Below are positions 8,209-17,071 of a stretch of 60,335 bases of DNA, piece by piece. The notes under the pieces are model-generated. The model saw only the letters and a program-made list of their open reading frames with translations, was not told where the DNA came from and ran no database searches. Position numbers and translations under genes: made by a program. How positions within the stretch are numbered: the stretch's first letter is position 1; every line of letters starts with the position of its first letter. The stretch is from an uncultured Prevotellaceae bacterium (GTDB lineage: Bacteria; Bacteroidota; Bacteroidia; Bacteroidales; Bacteroidaceae), in the NCBI GenBank assembly GCA_900318115.1, contig ONJJ01000018.1, forward strand, positions 1 to 60,335, written 5' to 3'.

Positions 8209-9831
8209 TTAGTCCTTGATATTCGGTTCTTCGAGACCCAATCCTTTCTTCTTATCGACCACTTTCAGGACGAGTCCGAGCAACAGAGCAGCAACGCCGA
8301 GGCATGCAAGCATGACGAGCGGAGCGGTGTAGTTGTACTGGGTGGGGTCGGTGACGCCGGGGTTGGTCTTGTCGAGCACCTTGCCGATGAGCAAGGGGAA
8401 GAGCCAAAGGCCGATGTTCTGTATCCAGAAGATGAGGGCGTAGGCAGAGCCGATGACCTTGGCGTCCACGAGCTTGGGAACGCTGGGCCATAAGCTGGCG
8501 GGAACAAGGGAGAACGAGGCGCCCAGGACGAGGATGGTCAGATAGGCAATGGCGATGCCGCCGATGGCGTTGCCCTTGAAAGCGGGCAGCACGAAGGCGA
8601 AGGTCAGGTGGCATACGATGAGCAGCACAGAACCCAGCACAAGCATGGATGCGGCCTTGCCCTTATGGTCTACGTAGGAACCGAGAATCGGGGTGATGAG
8701 CACGGCGAGCAGGGGGAATACGGCAAAGATGCTCTCGGCGGACTGACGCATGAATCCCATATAGCAATAGGTGATGAGGGAGAGGATGCTGAGCGCGAGC
8801 AGGCCGTACTTGGCGGTAGCCTTCTTCTGGAAATTGCTGGCGAAGCCCGTGGCTGCCACAATGAGCATGATGACGTACTGAACAACGGTCACGCTGTTGC
8901 TGGCCCAGAAGGAATCGGCACCGGGAGCCGTGAGCGTCAGGTTGCATTGGAGCATATTGACGGCGTACTTCTGGAAGGGGAAGATGGCGCTGTAGTAGAG
9001 CACGCAGAGCAGCGCAACGAGCCAGAAACCACTGGAGGTCAGGATCTGACCGATGTCGCTGATCTTGAAGGGGTCATCTTTTTCCTCGGCCTCGCCGGTC
9101 TGCTGGTCGAGCTTGCGGTCCATAAAGAAATATACGATGGTCATCATCAAGGCGATGCACATCAGTACTACGCCGAAGGCAACAGCACGGCTGACACTGA
9201 CGACTCCGCCCAGACGTGCAAAGAACGGCGAGAAGATCATCACGGTGGCTACGCCTAAGCGGGCGAGTGCCATCTCAGACCCCATGGCAAGTGCCATCTC
9301 ACGTCCCTTGAACCACTTGACGATACCGCGTGAGACGGTGATGCCGCACATCTCGCAACCGCAACCGAAGATCATGAAGCCGCAGGCGGCGAACTTGGCT
9401 GAGGCGGGCATGCCCTCGTAGAAGGGGGAAACGCCTAGCTCCTCGAAGAGGGGGATGTAGTTGAGGTTGTTGGTGAACCATGTCTCGAGGCTGCTTCCGA
9501 TGAAGGCATCGCTGACAGCGTACCACTTGACGAGGGCACCAACGAGCATGACGGCGGCGGAGAGGATGGCGGTGAAGCGGACTCCCATTTTGTCGAGGAT
9601 GATGCCGGCAAAGATAAGGAAGAAGGCGAAGACATTGAGGAACACCTCAGAGCCTTGCATGGTGCCGAAGGCGGTGGAGTCCCAGCCACGGGTTTCGAGC
9701 ATCAGGTCCTTGATGGGGGAAAGGATGTCCATGAAAATGTAGCTGCAAAACATGGCCAGCGCCAGCAGCAGCAAGGCGGTCCAGCGCATGGCGGCGCTGT
9801 CGCGGAGGGTTTTTTGGATAGCTTGTGTCAT
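8209..9831 (-). CDS. MFS transporter
   Basis: About 540 residues with roughly twelve hydrophobic segments; the first follows RWTALLLLALAMFCSYIFMD and the last is PLVMLACLGVAALLLGLVLKVV. A long cytoplasmic loop (around DRKLDQQTGEAEEKDDPFKI) separates the two halves. Start choice: the frame is open to 9879, but the added 16 residues (MRGLLLPPRKSSNIHQ) come from a repeat hairpin and a G-rich tract, and MTQAIQKTLRDSAAMRW at 9831 is a normal cytoplasmic N-terminus. The substrate cannot be read from sequence. It follows the S9 peptidase on the same strand, which could mean peptide or amino-acid uptake, but a minisatellite separates them. Confidence 0.85.
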   Translation of the reverse strand: MTQAIQKTLRDSAAMRWTALLLLALAMFCSYIFMDILSPIKDLMLETRGWDSTAFGTMQGSEVFLNVFAFFLIFAGIILDKMGVRFTAILSAAVMLVGALVKWYAVSDAFIGSSLETWFTNNLNYIPLFEELGVSPFYEGMPASAKFAACGFMIFGCGCEMCGITVSRGIVKWFKGREMALAMGSEMALARLGVATVMIFSPFFARLGGVVSVSRAVAFGVVLMCIALMMTIVYFFMDRKLDQQTGEAEEKDDPFKISDIGQILTSSGFWLVALLCVLYYSAIFPFQKYAVNMLQCNLTLTAPGADSFWASNSVTVVQYVIMLIVAATGFASNFQKKATAKYGLLALSILSLITYCYMGFMRQSAESIFAVFPLLAVLITPILGSYVDHKGKAASMLVLGSVLLIVCHLTFAFVLPAFKGNAIGGIAIAYLTILVLGASFSLVPASLWPSVPKLVDAKVIGSAYALIFWIQNIGLWLFPLLIGKVLDKTNPGVTDPTQYNYTAPLVMLACLGVAALLLGLVLKVVDKKKGLGLEEPNIKD

Positions 9832-9872
9832 TTGATGGATATTTGAGGATTTGCGGGGGGGGAGGAGGAGAC

Positions 9873-9900
9873 CGCGCAAATATGCGCGGCACTCAACCGA
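9873..9900. repeat. Short palindromic repeat, copy 1 (5' of the MFS gene)
   Basis: CCGCGCAAATATGCGCGG, a 7-bp stem with a 4-base loop, followed by CACTCAACC. The same hairpin plus CAC-N-N-ACCC tail occurs at ~12,069 (in the S9 peptidase) and ~14,129 (in yidC), all in the same orientation and flanked by purine-rich sequence on the plus strand. Confidence 0.85.
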
Positions 9901-9910
9901 AGTTACTTTT

Positions 9911-10036
9911 TAGCTTGGAGGGAGGCGAAGGGAGCCTGGAGGGAGGCGAGTTTGGTGGAGGGAGGCGAGCTTGGTGGAGGGAGGCGAGCTTGGTGGAGGG
10001 AGGCGAACTTGGTGGAGGGAGGCGAACCTGGAGGCA
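9911..10036. repeat. 19-bp tandem repeat (minisatellite)
   Basis: About six copies of the 19-bp unit GGTGGAGGGAGGCGAGCTT, with point changes (GAGTTT, GAACTT, GAACCT), fill the gap between the S9 peptidase stop and the MFS gene. The plus strand is almost pure purine outside the TT/CT steps. No gene is seen in it. Confidence 0.95.
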
Positions 10037-10048
10037 GGCAAGGAGGCT

Positions 10049-12502
10049 TTACTTCAGCCAGCGGGCGAGCCATGAGAAGTAGGTGCGCTGCCAGAGGATG
10101 CCGTTCTGGGGTTTGAGGACCCAGTGGTTTTCGTCGGGGTAGAGGAGGAGTTCGGCAGGGATTCCCTTCATGCGGGCGGCATTGAAGGCGGACATGCCTT
10201 GGGTGGCGTTGATGCGGTAGTCCTTCTCGCCGTGGATGCAGAGGATGGGGGTGTCCCACTGGTCGACGAAGAGGTGTGGTGAGTTGCGATAGGTGCGGTC
10301 GGCGTTGGCGGTGCGATCTCGGTTCCAGTAGGCGTCGTCGTACTCCCAGTTGGAGAACCAGTTCTCCTCGGTCTCGGTGTACATGGCTTCGAGGTTGAAG
10401 GCTCCGTCGTGCGAGATGAAGCACTTGAAACGCTTGTCGTGGTGCCCGGCGAGGTAGTAAACGCTGAATCCTCCGAAGGATGCTCCTACGCAGCCGAGTC
10501 GGTCGCGGTCGACGTATGGGAGTGAATCACAGGCATCGTCGATGGCGCTGAGGTAGTCGCGCATGCACTGACCTGTCCAGTCGCCGGAGATTTCTTCGAG
10601 CCATTCCTGGCCGAAGCCGGGGAGGCCGCGGCGGTTGGGTGCGATGATGACATACCCCTGCGAGGCCATGATGTAGAAGTTCCATCGGTAGCTCCAGAAC
10701 TGCGAAACGGGCGATTGTGGACCTCCTTCGCAGAAGAGCAGGGTGGGGTACTTCTTTGTGGGGTCGAAGTGTGGGGGCTTGATAATCCAGTAGAGAAGCT
10801 GCTGGCCATCTGTGGTCGGGCACCAGCGCGGCTCGGAGGTGCCGGGGGCCAGCTGGGCGAGGATGTGGTCGTTCTCGGCGGTGATGCGGTTGCAGTCATC
10901 GACGGAATCGCCGTTCACACGTACCAGGTAGAGGTCTGCGGGGTGGAAAAAGTCGTGACGCTCCATAAGGAGGGTAGCGGTGGCGGCCTCCTCTCGCACA
11001 GACCCGGAGGCGGCTTCGGTTGTCTGGACGGCTGCAATATCTTGCTTAGAAGTGGTTGCAGAAGGGACGAGCTGGAGGGCACCCCAGTCGGCTTGGAGGT
11101 TGGTGAGTTGGGCGACTTGGCCCTGGAGGTTGGTGCGATAGAGGTTGACGGTGGCGTGCCACACACCTATAAAATAAATGGTGCGGCTGTCTTCGGCCCA
11201 GCAGTAGTCATCGACATTCGAGTCGAAGGATTCTGTGACATAGACCTTGGCCGCTTCTGTGGGTTCGTTGTCCAGTTGGCGAAGGTCATAGACGCAGAGG
11301 CGCTGGCGGTCGGCTTCGTAGCCGTCACGTTCCATGGAGAGCCACGCGACGTAGCGGCCGTCGGGCGAGAACTTGGGGTTCTGGTCGTAGCCTACTTGCT
11401 GGTCGAAGGGAGCGATTCTCTTGTTGATGGCTTGATACTTGAGTGTCTTGGTCGGATTGAGAAGGTTGTCGGTGTGATAGGCCAGTCCCTCGTCCGGCAC
11501 GACGTCGAACTCGCACCCGTTCTTGCAGAGGTTGCGGGTCCGGTCCATGTCACCGCTTTCGACATCGTAGAGGAAGATATCGGAATCGGTGCTGATGCTG
11601 TAGTCGAGTCCTGTCTTGCAGCGGCAGGTGAAGGCTATGAACTTGCTGTCCGGTGACCATGCCAGTTGTTCGATGCCTCCGAAGGGTTCCATGGGACATT
11701 CGTAGGGGTAGCCTTCCAGGATGTCAAATTCCTTGTTGGTGGCGAGGTCGAGGACAAAAGGATGTGGAATGTTCTCGACGTAGTGGTCCCAGTGGCGGTA
11801 CATGAGGTCTGTGATGACGCGGCCGGTGCTCTTTGGGAGGTCGGCCGGGCGTTCGGCAATGATGTCGTGGAAGGGTATGGATTTGATGATGATGACTTTC
11901 TTCTGGTCGGGGGAGAAGAGGAATCCTTCGACGGCGCCTTCGGTGTGGGTGAGTTGCTCGAGTGCCTTGCCTTGAGTGTTCATGGTCCAGACCTCACCTT
12001 CACGGGCAAAAGCGATGCGGTCATCGGAGAGCCAGACGGGGGAGGAGCCGAGGCCGAGGAGGGTGGATTCCGCGCAAATATGCGCGGCACCAGACCCTGA
12101 CGCCGAAGGGGAGGGAGAGGGGGATTTCCCCGCGGCTGAAGGGGAGGACACCTCGGCAGAGGGGGAGGTCGCCGAGGCTGAGGGGGAGGCGGAGGGAGAG
12201 GTGGGCGATGGGGAAGGGGAGGTGGCGGGGATGTCCTGGAGGTAGAGGAGGGTGTTGCTGCGGTTCTGCTCTACGCTGTAGTAGGTTACTTGATAGCAGA
12301 GTTGCTTGCCGCTGGGAGAGACGGCGTAGCTACCTATGCGGCCCATAGCCCAGAGGGCTTCGGGGGTGAGGGTGTCTGAGGCGAGTGTGATGTCGCTTCG
12401 GCGGATGAGGTTTTCGTCGGCAGAGTTGCCCGTGCATGAAGTGAGGGGGGCAACGGTGGCGAGAATGGCGGATGCGGATAGGATTTTCAATGCTGTTTTC
12501 AT
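10049..12502 (-). CDS. S9-family prolyl oligopeptidase lipoprotein (DPP/acylaminoacyl-peptidase-like) with a Ser/Pro-rich insertion
   Basis: 817 residues. Lipoprotein signal with lipobox LTSC (Cys23). A WD-like beta-propeller fills ~45-540 (PDQKKVIIIKS, SPDSKFIAFTC, SPDGRYVAWLS). The C-terminal alpha/beta hydrolase has nucleophile GASFGGFSVYY (Ser about 676), acid in CIHGEKDYRI (about 758) and His in DENHWVL (about 795). Such exported S9 enzymes trim peptides in the periplasm or at the surface. Odd: residues ~93-147 are a Ser/Pro/Ala stretch ending GAAHICAES, encoded by a CT-rich coding strand plus the palindromic repeat. It sits in a propeller loop between LLYLQDIP and LLGLGSSPVWLS, so the fold and catalytic triad should survive. 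The reading frame is intact. Confidence 0.92.
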   Translation of the reverse strand: MKTALKILSASAILATVAPLTSCTGNSADENLIRRSDITLASDTLTPEALWAMGRIGSYAVSPSGKQLCYQVTYYSVEQNRSNTLLYLQDIPATSPSPSPTSPSASPSASATSPSAEVSSPSAAGKSPSPSPSASGSGAAHICAESTLLGLGSSPVWLSDDRIAFAREGEVWTMNTQGKALEQLTHTEGAVEGFLFSPDQKKVIIIKSIPFHDIIAERPADLPKSTGRVITDLMYRHWDHYVENIPHPFVLDLATNKEFDILEGYPYECPMEPFGGIEQLAWSPDSKFIAFTCRCKTGLDYSISTDSDIFLYDVESGDMDRTRNLCKNGCEFDVVPDEGLAYHTDNLLNPTKTLKYQAINKRIAPFDQQVGYDQNPKFSPDGRYVAWLSMERDGYEADRQRLCVYDLRQLDNEPTEAAKVYVTESFDSNVDDYCWAEDSRTIYFIGVWHATVNLYRTNLQGQVAQLTNLQADWGALQLVPSATTSKQDIAAVQTTEAASGSVREEAATATLLMERHDFFHPADLYLVRVNGDSVDDCNRITAENDHILAQLAPGTSEPRWCPTTDGQQLLYWIIKPPHFDPTKKYPTLLFCEGGPQSPVSQFWSYRWNFYIMASQGYVIIAPNRRGLPGFGQEWLEEISGDWTGQCMRDYLSAIDDACDSLPYVDRDRLGCVGASFGGFSVYYLAGHHDKRFKCFISHDGAFNLEAMYTETEENWFSNWEYDDAYWNRDRTANADRTYRNSPHLFVDQWDTPILCIHGEKDYRINATQGMSAFNAARMKGIPAELLLYPDENHWVLKPQNGILWQRTYFSWLARWLK
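12060..12245. repeat. In-frame palindromic repeat copy 2 plus CT-rich low-complexity tract inside the S9 peptidase gene
   Basis: The hairpin CCGCGCAAATATGCGCGG lies near 12,069, followed on the plus strand by CACCAGACCCTGACGCC and then ~140 bases of GGGGAGG/GCGGAGG-type purine repeats. Read on the coding strand it yields Ser-Pro-rich repeats ending in AAHICAE, the same peptide as in YidC. Confidence 0.9.
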
Positions 12503-12510
12503 TGTTGCGG

Positions 12511-12630
12511 GGTGGCTCCGGCAGGGTAGCGCGGGGCGCTGATTATGAGAGGTGCTTTCTTCTTCTGGTGGCTCCGGGTGGGTAGCGCTGGACGCTGATT
12601 ATGAGGGGCTTTCTACTTCTGGTGGCGGAG
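12511..12630. repeat. 54/56-bp tandem duplication in the yidC to S9-peptidase gap
   Basis: Copy 1 (12511-12566) and copy 2 (12567-12620) share GGTGGCTCCGG, GGGTAGCGC, CGCTGATTATGAG and GGCTTTCT/CTTCT; a third partial copy begins with GGTGGCGGAG. The remaining gap to 12,713 is G-rich with no gene or clear terminator. Confidence 0.9.
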
Positions 12631-12713
12631 AGGATTGTCACGCAGAGTAGAGGACCTACGCTGGAGGGAGGCCCCGCGTGAGGGAGGGTGTCACACAGAA
12701 GGGAGGAATGGGG

Positions 12714-14681
12714 TTACTTCTTTTGCTGGCGTTGGGCTTCTTCGGCCATCTTCTGGAGGGCTTCGAGTCGTGCGGCCATGCCGGATTGCTTCTTGGGGTT
12801 GTTGGCGTTGCGGGCCTTGTAGGCTTCGAGCTGCGCGAGGAGCTTGTCGTCATCGGTGGTCTTGCGGAGGAACCACATGATGAGCACGGTGGTGAGTCCG
12901 GAGAGGAAGTAGTAGTAGTTGAGGCCTGAACTGTAGTTGTTGAGGACAAAGAAGAACATGAGTGGCATGAGGTACATCATCCAACGCATCATCTTCATGC
13001 TCTGTTCCTGTTCGGGGGACATGGCGGCGCTCTGTTGCTGCTTCATGCTGATCCAGGTCGTTGCAATCTGCATGATGCAGAAGAGTACGCAGAAGATGCT
13101 GAGGTGGTCTCCGATGAGCCAGATGTCCTTGCCCCAGCTGATGACGTCGTCGTAGGCGCTGAGGTCGTCAGCCCAGAGGAAGCTCTGGCCGCGCAGCTCG
13201 ATGGCGTTGGGGACGAAGTTGAAGAGAGCTATCCAGATGGGCGCCTGAATGAGTGCAGGCAGGCATCCGCCCATGGGCGATACGCCGTATTGGGAGTAGA
13301 GTTGCATCATCTCCTGCTGCTTCTTCATGGCGTCTTCCTGCTTGGGATATTTCTTGTTGAGTTCATCCATCTTGGGCTTGAGCACGCGCATGCGGGCGCT
13401 GGCGAGGTAGCTCTTCTTGGTGGCGGGATAGACGAGTGCCTTGACGATGATGGTCAGCAGCAGGAGTACGAGTCCCATATGGAGGCCGAAGCCTTTGAGC
13501 CAGTCGAAGAGGTAGATGATGAACCATCGGTTGATCCACCTGACGATGGGCCATCCGAGGTAAACGAGGTCCTCGAGTTCGAGGTCGTGGTCGGGGTTGA
13601 GGCTGAGGTCGTTGGTGGCCTTGAGAGTGTGGAAATCATTGGGTCCGAGGTACATCTGGAGCTGGGTGGGCTGCTGGCCGGTGGGGTCGAAGGCGGTCTG
13701 CATGGTTGCCTCGTAGTTCTTCAGGTAGCCCTGTCCTTTCTGGTAGAGTTTGGAGCTGAAGTGGGCGTTTGTGAGTTGCTGGTGGCTGATAAGTACGGCA
13801 GAGAAGAACTGGTTCTTGAATGCGACCCAGTCGAGGGGTTCTTCGATGTCCTTCTCCTTGTCGCTGGTCTCGCTGAGGTTGTCTGTGCTGCCGTCGGCTT
13901 CGTGGTAGCGGATGCAAGCGTAGCGCTGCTCGAAGTCGAAGCCTTTCTCGAGCTGGCGTGCGCGGTCGGTCCACCGGAGGTCGAGGGTGCGCATGGAGGG
14001 GGCGAAGTGGTTGGCTATGCCGCGGGCGGTGATGATCATATCGACCATGTAGGAGCCGGGGCGCAGGTGGTAGTCGATGTCGAGGGAACCTCCGTCGGAG
14101 AGGGGGAGGCGGAGGGTGAGGGAGTTTTCCGCGCAAATATGCGCGGCACCCAACCCTGCTGCGGAGGGGGAGGAAGCTTCAGGGGAAGAGGAAGAAACTT
14201 CAGGGGAGGGGGGAGCGAGATGGGTGGGGGAGGCAATCTGGAAGTAGAGGTCTCGGGTGACGATGTTCTCGTTCTTTCCGGCGAGGGAAAGGGTGAGGGC
14301 GGCGTCTTCCTTGGTGAGGAGCCGGACGGGCTGCTTTTGCTGGTCGAGGTGGTTCTTGACCACGGCTTCCTCAATCATGCCTCCGTGGGTGTTGATGGTG
14401 AGGCGGACGAGGTCGTTTTCGAGGGTTATGAGTTGGTCTGTGCCCTGGCTTGCTGCAAAGAGTGCAGAGGTGGAGTCGAGCGGGGCAGATGCGGCTGCGG
14501 CCTGCTGGCGGGCTGCGGCCTGTGCTGCTTCGGCTTCCATGGCCATTTGCTGCTGCAGGGCAGCGATGGAGTCGCGCTCGTGTGCGGCTCGGAGTTGTTC
14601 TTCAGAGGGGCGGCTGTACCAGGTGAATGCTATGAGAACAGCGGCCATTAGGACGAATCCTGTGACGGTGTTTTTATCCAT
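12714..14681 (-). CDS. yidC: Membrane protein insertase YidC, with an in-frame repeat insertion
   Basis: 655 residues. The N-terminal TM anchor (residues 5-21) is followed by an Ala/Gln-rich coiled region (30-65), the periplasmic P1 beta-sandwich (~85-350) and the conserved five-TM core (~375-600): WLKGFGLHMGLVLLLLTIIVK, ARMRVLKPKMDELNKKY, SPMGGCLPALIQAPIWIALF, FVLNNYSSGLNYYY. The C-terminal tail is Lys/Gln-rich. It inserts inner-membrane proteins with or without SecYEG. Odd: residues ~153-186 (LAPPSPEVSSSSPEASS...AAHICAEN) are a low-complexity insertion in P1 carrying the peptide also seen in the S9 peptidase. Orthologues I recall run straight from the strand before it to TLRLPLSDGGSLDIDY. 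The gene is otherwise intact and presumably functional. Confidence 0.97.
   Translation of the reverse strand: MDKNTVTGFVLMAAVLIAFTWYSRPSEEQLRAAHERDSIAALQQQMAMEAEAAQAAARQQAAAASAPLDSTSALFAASQGTDQLITLENDLVRLTINTHGGMIEEAVVKNHLDQQKQPVRLLTKEDAALTLSLAGKNENIVTRDLYFQIASPTHLAPPSPEVSSSSPEASSPSAAGLGAAHICAENSLTLRLPLSDGGSLDIDYHLRPGSYMVDMIITARGIANHFAPSMRTLDLRWTDRARQLEKGFDFEQRYACIRYHEADGSTDNLSETSDKEKDIEEPLDWVAFKNQFFSAVLISHQQLTNAHFSSKLYQKGQGYLKNYEATMQTAFDPTGQQPTQLQMYLGPNDFHTLKATNDLSLNPDHDLELEDLVYLGWPIVRWINRWFIIYLFDWLKGFGLHMGLVLLLLTIIVKALVYPATKKSYLASARMRVLKPKMDELNKKYPKQEDAMKKQQEMMQLYSQYGVSPMGGCLPALIQAPIWIALFNFVPNAIELRGQSFLWADDLSAYDDVISWGKDIWLIGDHLSIFCVLFCIMQIATTWISMKQQQSAAMSPEQEQSMKMMRWMMYLMPLMFFFVLNNYSSGLNYYYFLSGLTTVLIMWFLRKTTDDDKLLAQLEAYKARNANNPKKQSGMAARLEALQKMAEEAQRQQKK
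14105..14225. repeat. In-frame palindromic repeat copy 3 plus CT-rich tract inside yidC
   Basis: The hairpin CCGCGCAAATATGCGCGG (about 14,129-14,146) is followed by CACCCAACCCTGCTGCGG and then purine-rich plus-strand sequence (GAGGGGGAGGAAGC, GGGGAAGAGGAAG). Same order and orientation as copy 2, and in frame in the host gene. Confidence 0.9.
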
Positions 14682-14785
14682 TTATAGTTTTTTTCTTTAT
14701 TTCCGGCGGCGTTATGCCGTTGTGGATGGGTTTCTAGTTTCGGGTGTGTGGCGTCAGCCTGTACTTGGAACGCCGGTTTGCTGGT

Positions 14786-15403
14786 TTATGTTTGGATTTC
14801 CTTGTTTATGGTCTCGATGTATGCGAGTAGTTCTTCGCGCCCGAGTCGTGTCTCGGCAGAGGTGACGAAGTGCGGGGGCAGTGGTTCCCAGTCCTGGGCT
14901 AAGCGCGCGAGGTAGTTGTTGATGTTCTCGTTGAGGCGTGCCCTGCTGAGTTTGTCGGCTTTGGTGAAGACGATGCTGAATGGGACGTTGCTTTCTCCGA
15001 GCCAGTTCATGAACTCGAGGTCTATCTGCTGGGGTTCGTGGCGGGAGTCGATGAGTACGAAGAGGTTGGATAGTTGTCGGCGCTGGAGGATGTAGCCAGA
15101 GATCATCTGCTCGAGCTTGGTGCGCTGGGTCTTGCTTCGCTGGGCAAATCCGTAGCCGGGGAGGTCAACGAGGTACCATGCAGCATTGGGGGTGGTGCCG
15201 TTGATGATGAAGTGGTTGATGAGCAGGGTCTTGCCAGGCGTGGCGGACGTCTTGGCCAGCTTGCGGTTGGCGGTGAGCATATTGATGAGGCTGGACTTGC
15301 CTACGTTGGATCGGCCGATGAAGGCGTACTCGGGCAGCTGGTGGTCTGGGCACTGGTAGGCATGGGCGCTGCTGATGACGAAGGTGGCGTTCTTTATTTC
15401 CAT
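14786..15403 (-). CDS. yihA: Ribosome biogenesis GTP-binding protein YihA/YsxC (EngB)
   Basis: 205 residues, normal family length. G1 is [14 protein letters not shown], switch region [15 protein letters not shown]3 is [12 protein letters not shown]4 is FTKADKLSR and G5 is [15 protein letters not shown]-class GTPase needed for late assembly of the 50S subunit. It lies ~100 bases upstream of yidC on the same strand and ~100 bases downstream of the DUF3078 gene, so co-transcription is possible. Confidence 0.97.
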   Translation of the reverse strand: MEIKNATFVISSAHAYQCPDHQLPEYAFIGRSNVGKSSLINMLTANRKLAKTSATPGKTLLINHFIINGTTPNAAWYLVDLPGYGFAQRSKTQRTKLEQMISGYILQRRQLSNLFVLIDSRHEPQQIDLEFMNWLGESNVPFSIVFTKADKLSRARLNENINNYLARLAQDWEPLPPHFVTSAETRLGREELLAYIETINKEIQT

Positions 15404-15507
15404 AGTGGAATGGGTTTCCCGGCGGGCACACCGCGGGGTTCCGACGTGGTATGGGGATTAGGGAAATGTGATCTTCAAGGGAGGATGCGGTGGTGTGGGC
15501 GTTGTGG

Positions 15508-16884
15508 TCAGAAGTCGTAGCTGAGTCCGAGTGAGAGGTATTCCTTGAACATCCAGTAGGTCTCTCGTGCGCTGTCTTCGGCAAGTGTGCCGTCCTCGTT
15601 GCGCTTGACGTTGTAGTACTTGGTGTCTTCGTAGCGGGGATTCAGGAAGATCATCGCAGAGAGGTACTTGTTGATGGTGAAGTTGAATGTGTTCTCGTTC
15701 TCGATGCGTGTCATGTTGAAGTTCGAGAACCAGTAGAGTCGCGATTGCCACGTGACGTTCTTGACGATCTTCCACGTGAACTTGGCTTCGACGTTGGGAC
15801 CCCACTCGTGCTTGCTGTGGTGGTTGGGTCGTATTCCGTAGCGGCTGACGAGTCCCTTGCGCTCGACGTATGTGATGACGTAGGAGAGTGGTGCGAGCAT
15901 GAGATTGAGATTGAATTTGGGCTTGTCGAGCTTGTAGTTCATACCGATGGATGACCGCACATAGAGAGGTGATACGAAGTCTCCGGTCACGTTTCTGGTG
16001 CTTCCCTGGTAGCTCATGTAAGGCTGTGTCTGGAGCTGGAGCTGAGCGGAGTAGTTCCACTTCCCGACGGCCTTGATGCCGAGGTTTGAGGTCAGTCGCA
16101 GGAGGTTGCTGGTGGGGCGGAATTTGGGGTCGCTGCTCTCGGAGGTTTGGAATCCGAGCTGCGCCTCCAGCCGGTTGTCGAGCTGAACCTTGCGCTGGTT
16201 GTTGAAGTTGGCGTCCACGACCAGAGCCATGAGCATGGAGTAAGCGTTCTCGCCGCCCTGGTACCAGTTCTTGGAGAAGTAGTTTTGGGTGAATTGCAAT
16301 TTGCCGTTGCCCTTGAAAGTCCAGAAGTTGGGCCGCTTGACTTCGGGCTCCACGGCTTCGACTTCCACCTGTGGCACCTCCTCGATGACTTTCTCTGCAA
16401 TCTTCTTCTCTTCTTCCACTTTCTGGGCGAGGTCTGTGCGCAGCTTGGTGGTGCTCATGAGTTCTGCCTGCGTGGTGGCAAAGAGGCCTGGGTGCAGGAC
16501 GTAGGCCCGGTTGAGCTGCTCGTTGATGATCTGGTTGAGGGTGAGCTGGCGGTCGGTGGTCTGCCCGAGGGAGGGCAGGGTGGAGGCGTAGATGGAAGGC
16601 GAGGGTACGGCTGTGCTGTCCTCGGCATCGATGCTCATGTTCTGCTGTAGGGCGCTGCTGTAGAGCGTTCCTGGTGCAAAGAGGCGGAAGAGGTAGGGGT
16701 TGGGCCTGACGGTGCCGGGCTGCATGTGCTGCATGGCCTGGCTGGCCACGAGGTCTTCTAGCTTCTGGGTGTAGCTGGCCACGATGGAGTCTGCGCTGGA
16801 CAGGGGTTCGCTTTTGCGTCTCTCGGCTTGGATGCCGGAGGGGAGGGTCAGCGCGAGGCTGAGAAGAAGAGCTATAGGTGTGCG
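15508..16884 (-). CDS. DUF3078 domain-containing exported protein
   Basis: About 458 residues with a signal peptide (MRTPIALLLSLALTLPSG). A Glu/Val-rich stretch (about 145-175) precedes the conserved DUF3078 beta-rich domain: FWTFKGNGKLQFTQNYFSKN, WYQGGENAYSML, LEAQLGFQTSE, QTQPYMSYQG, and a C-terminal aromatic strand ending LSLGLSYDF, typical of an outer-membrane beta-barrel. Start choice: the frame is open to 16917, but the -7 promoter element at 16915-16922 overlaps that ATG, so the start is taken at 16884, which also leaves a clean signal peptide. The role is unknown; barrel-like outer-membrane location is inferred. Confidence 0.88.
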   Translation of the reverse strand, partial: RTPIALLLSLALTLPSGIQAERRKSEPLSSADSIVASYTQKLEDLVASQAMQHMQPGTVRPNPYLFRLFAPGTLYSSALQQNMSIDAEDSTAVPSPSIYASTLPSLGQTTDRQLTLNQIINEQLNRAYVLHPGLFATTQAELMSTTKLRTDLAQKVEEEKKIAEKVIEEVPQVEVEAVEPEVKRPNFWTFKGNGKLQFTQNYFSKNWYQGGENAYSMLMALVVDANFNNQRKVQLDNRLEAQLGFQTSESSDPKFRPTSNLLRLTSNLGIKAVGKWNYSAQLQLQTQPYMSYQGSTRNVTGDFVSPLYVRSSIGMNYKLDKPKFNLNLMLAPLSYVITYVERKGLVSRYGIRPNHHSKHEWGPNVEAKFTWKIVKNVTWQSRLYWFSNFNMTRIENENTFNFTINKYLSAMIFLNPRYEDTKYYNVKRNEDGTLAEDSARETYWMFKEYLSLGLSYDF

Positions 16885-16914
16885 CATATGCGTGTGTTCT
16901 TTAATAATGTGGCG

Positions 16915-16922
16915 CAAAGGTA
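16915..16922 (-). promoter_or_regulatory. Bacteroidota -7 promoter element (DUF3078 gene)
   Basis: TACCTTTG on the minus strand, 31 bases before the chosen ATG. Its overlap with the longest possible reading frame is the main reason to use the internal start. Confidence 0.7.
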
Positions 16923-17002
16923 CGCAAAAAATCCGAAACAGCCATAAAATCCTCCCGCCTTAGGCGCTATTTTTTGCAAGAAAGCGAAAAAACGCTGATT
17001 TC

Positions 17003-17035
17003 TTGCATCAGTTTAGGGGATTTTATGTACTTTTG
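17003..17035 (+). promoter_or_regulatory. Promoter of the BadF-type kinase gene
   Basis: TACTTTTG (17028-17035) fits the TAnnTTTG -7 box; a TTG lies at 17003-17005. The start codon is 37 bases downstream. It is divergent from the DUF3078 promoter. Confidence 0.6.
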
Positions 17036-17071
17036 TCGGCATTAAGAACAATATAAAACAGCAAAAGTCTT

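Noticed and set aside
13035-14651. 538-codon plus-strand frame opposite yidC
   Set aside because: Antisense shadow; Gly/Val/Glu-rich and without domains.
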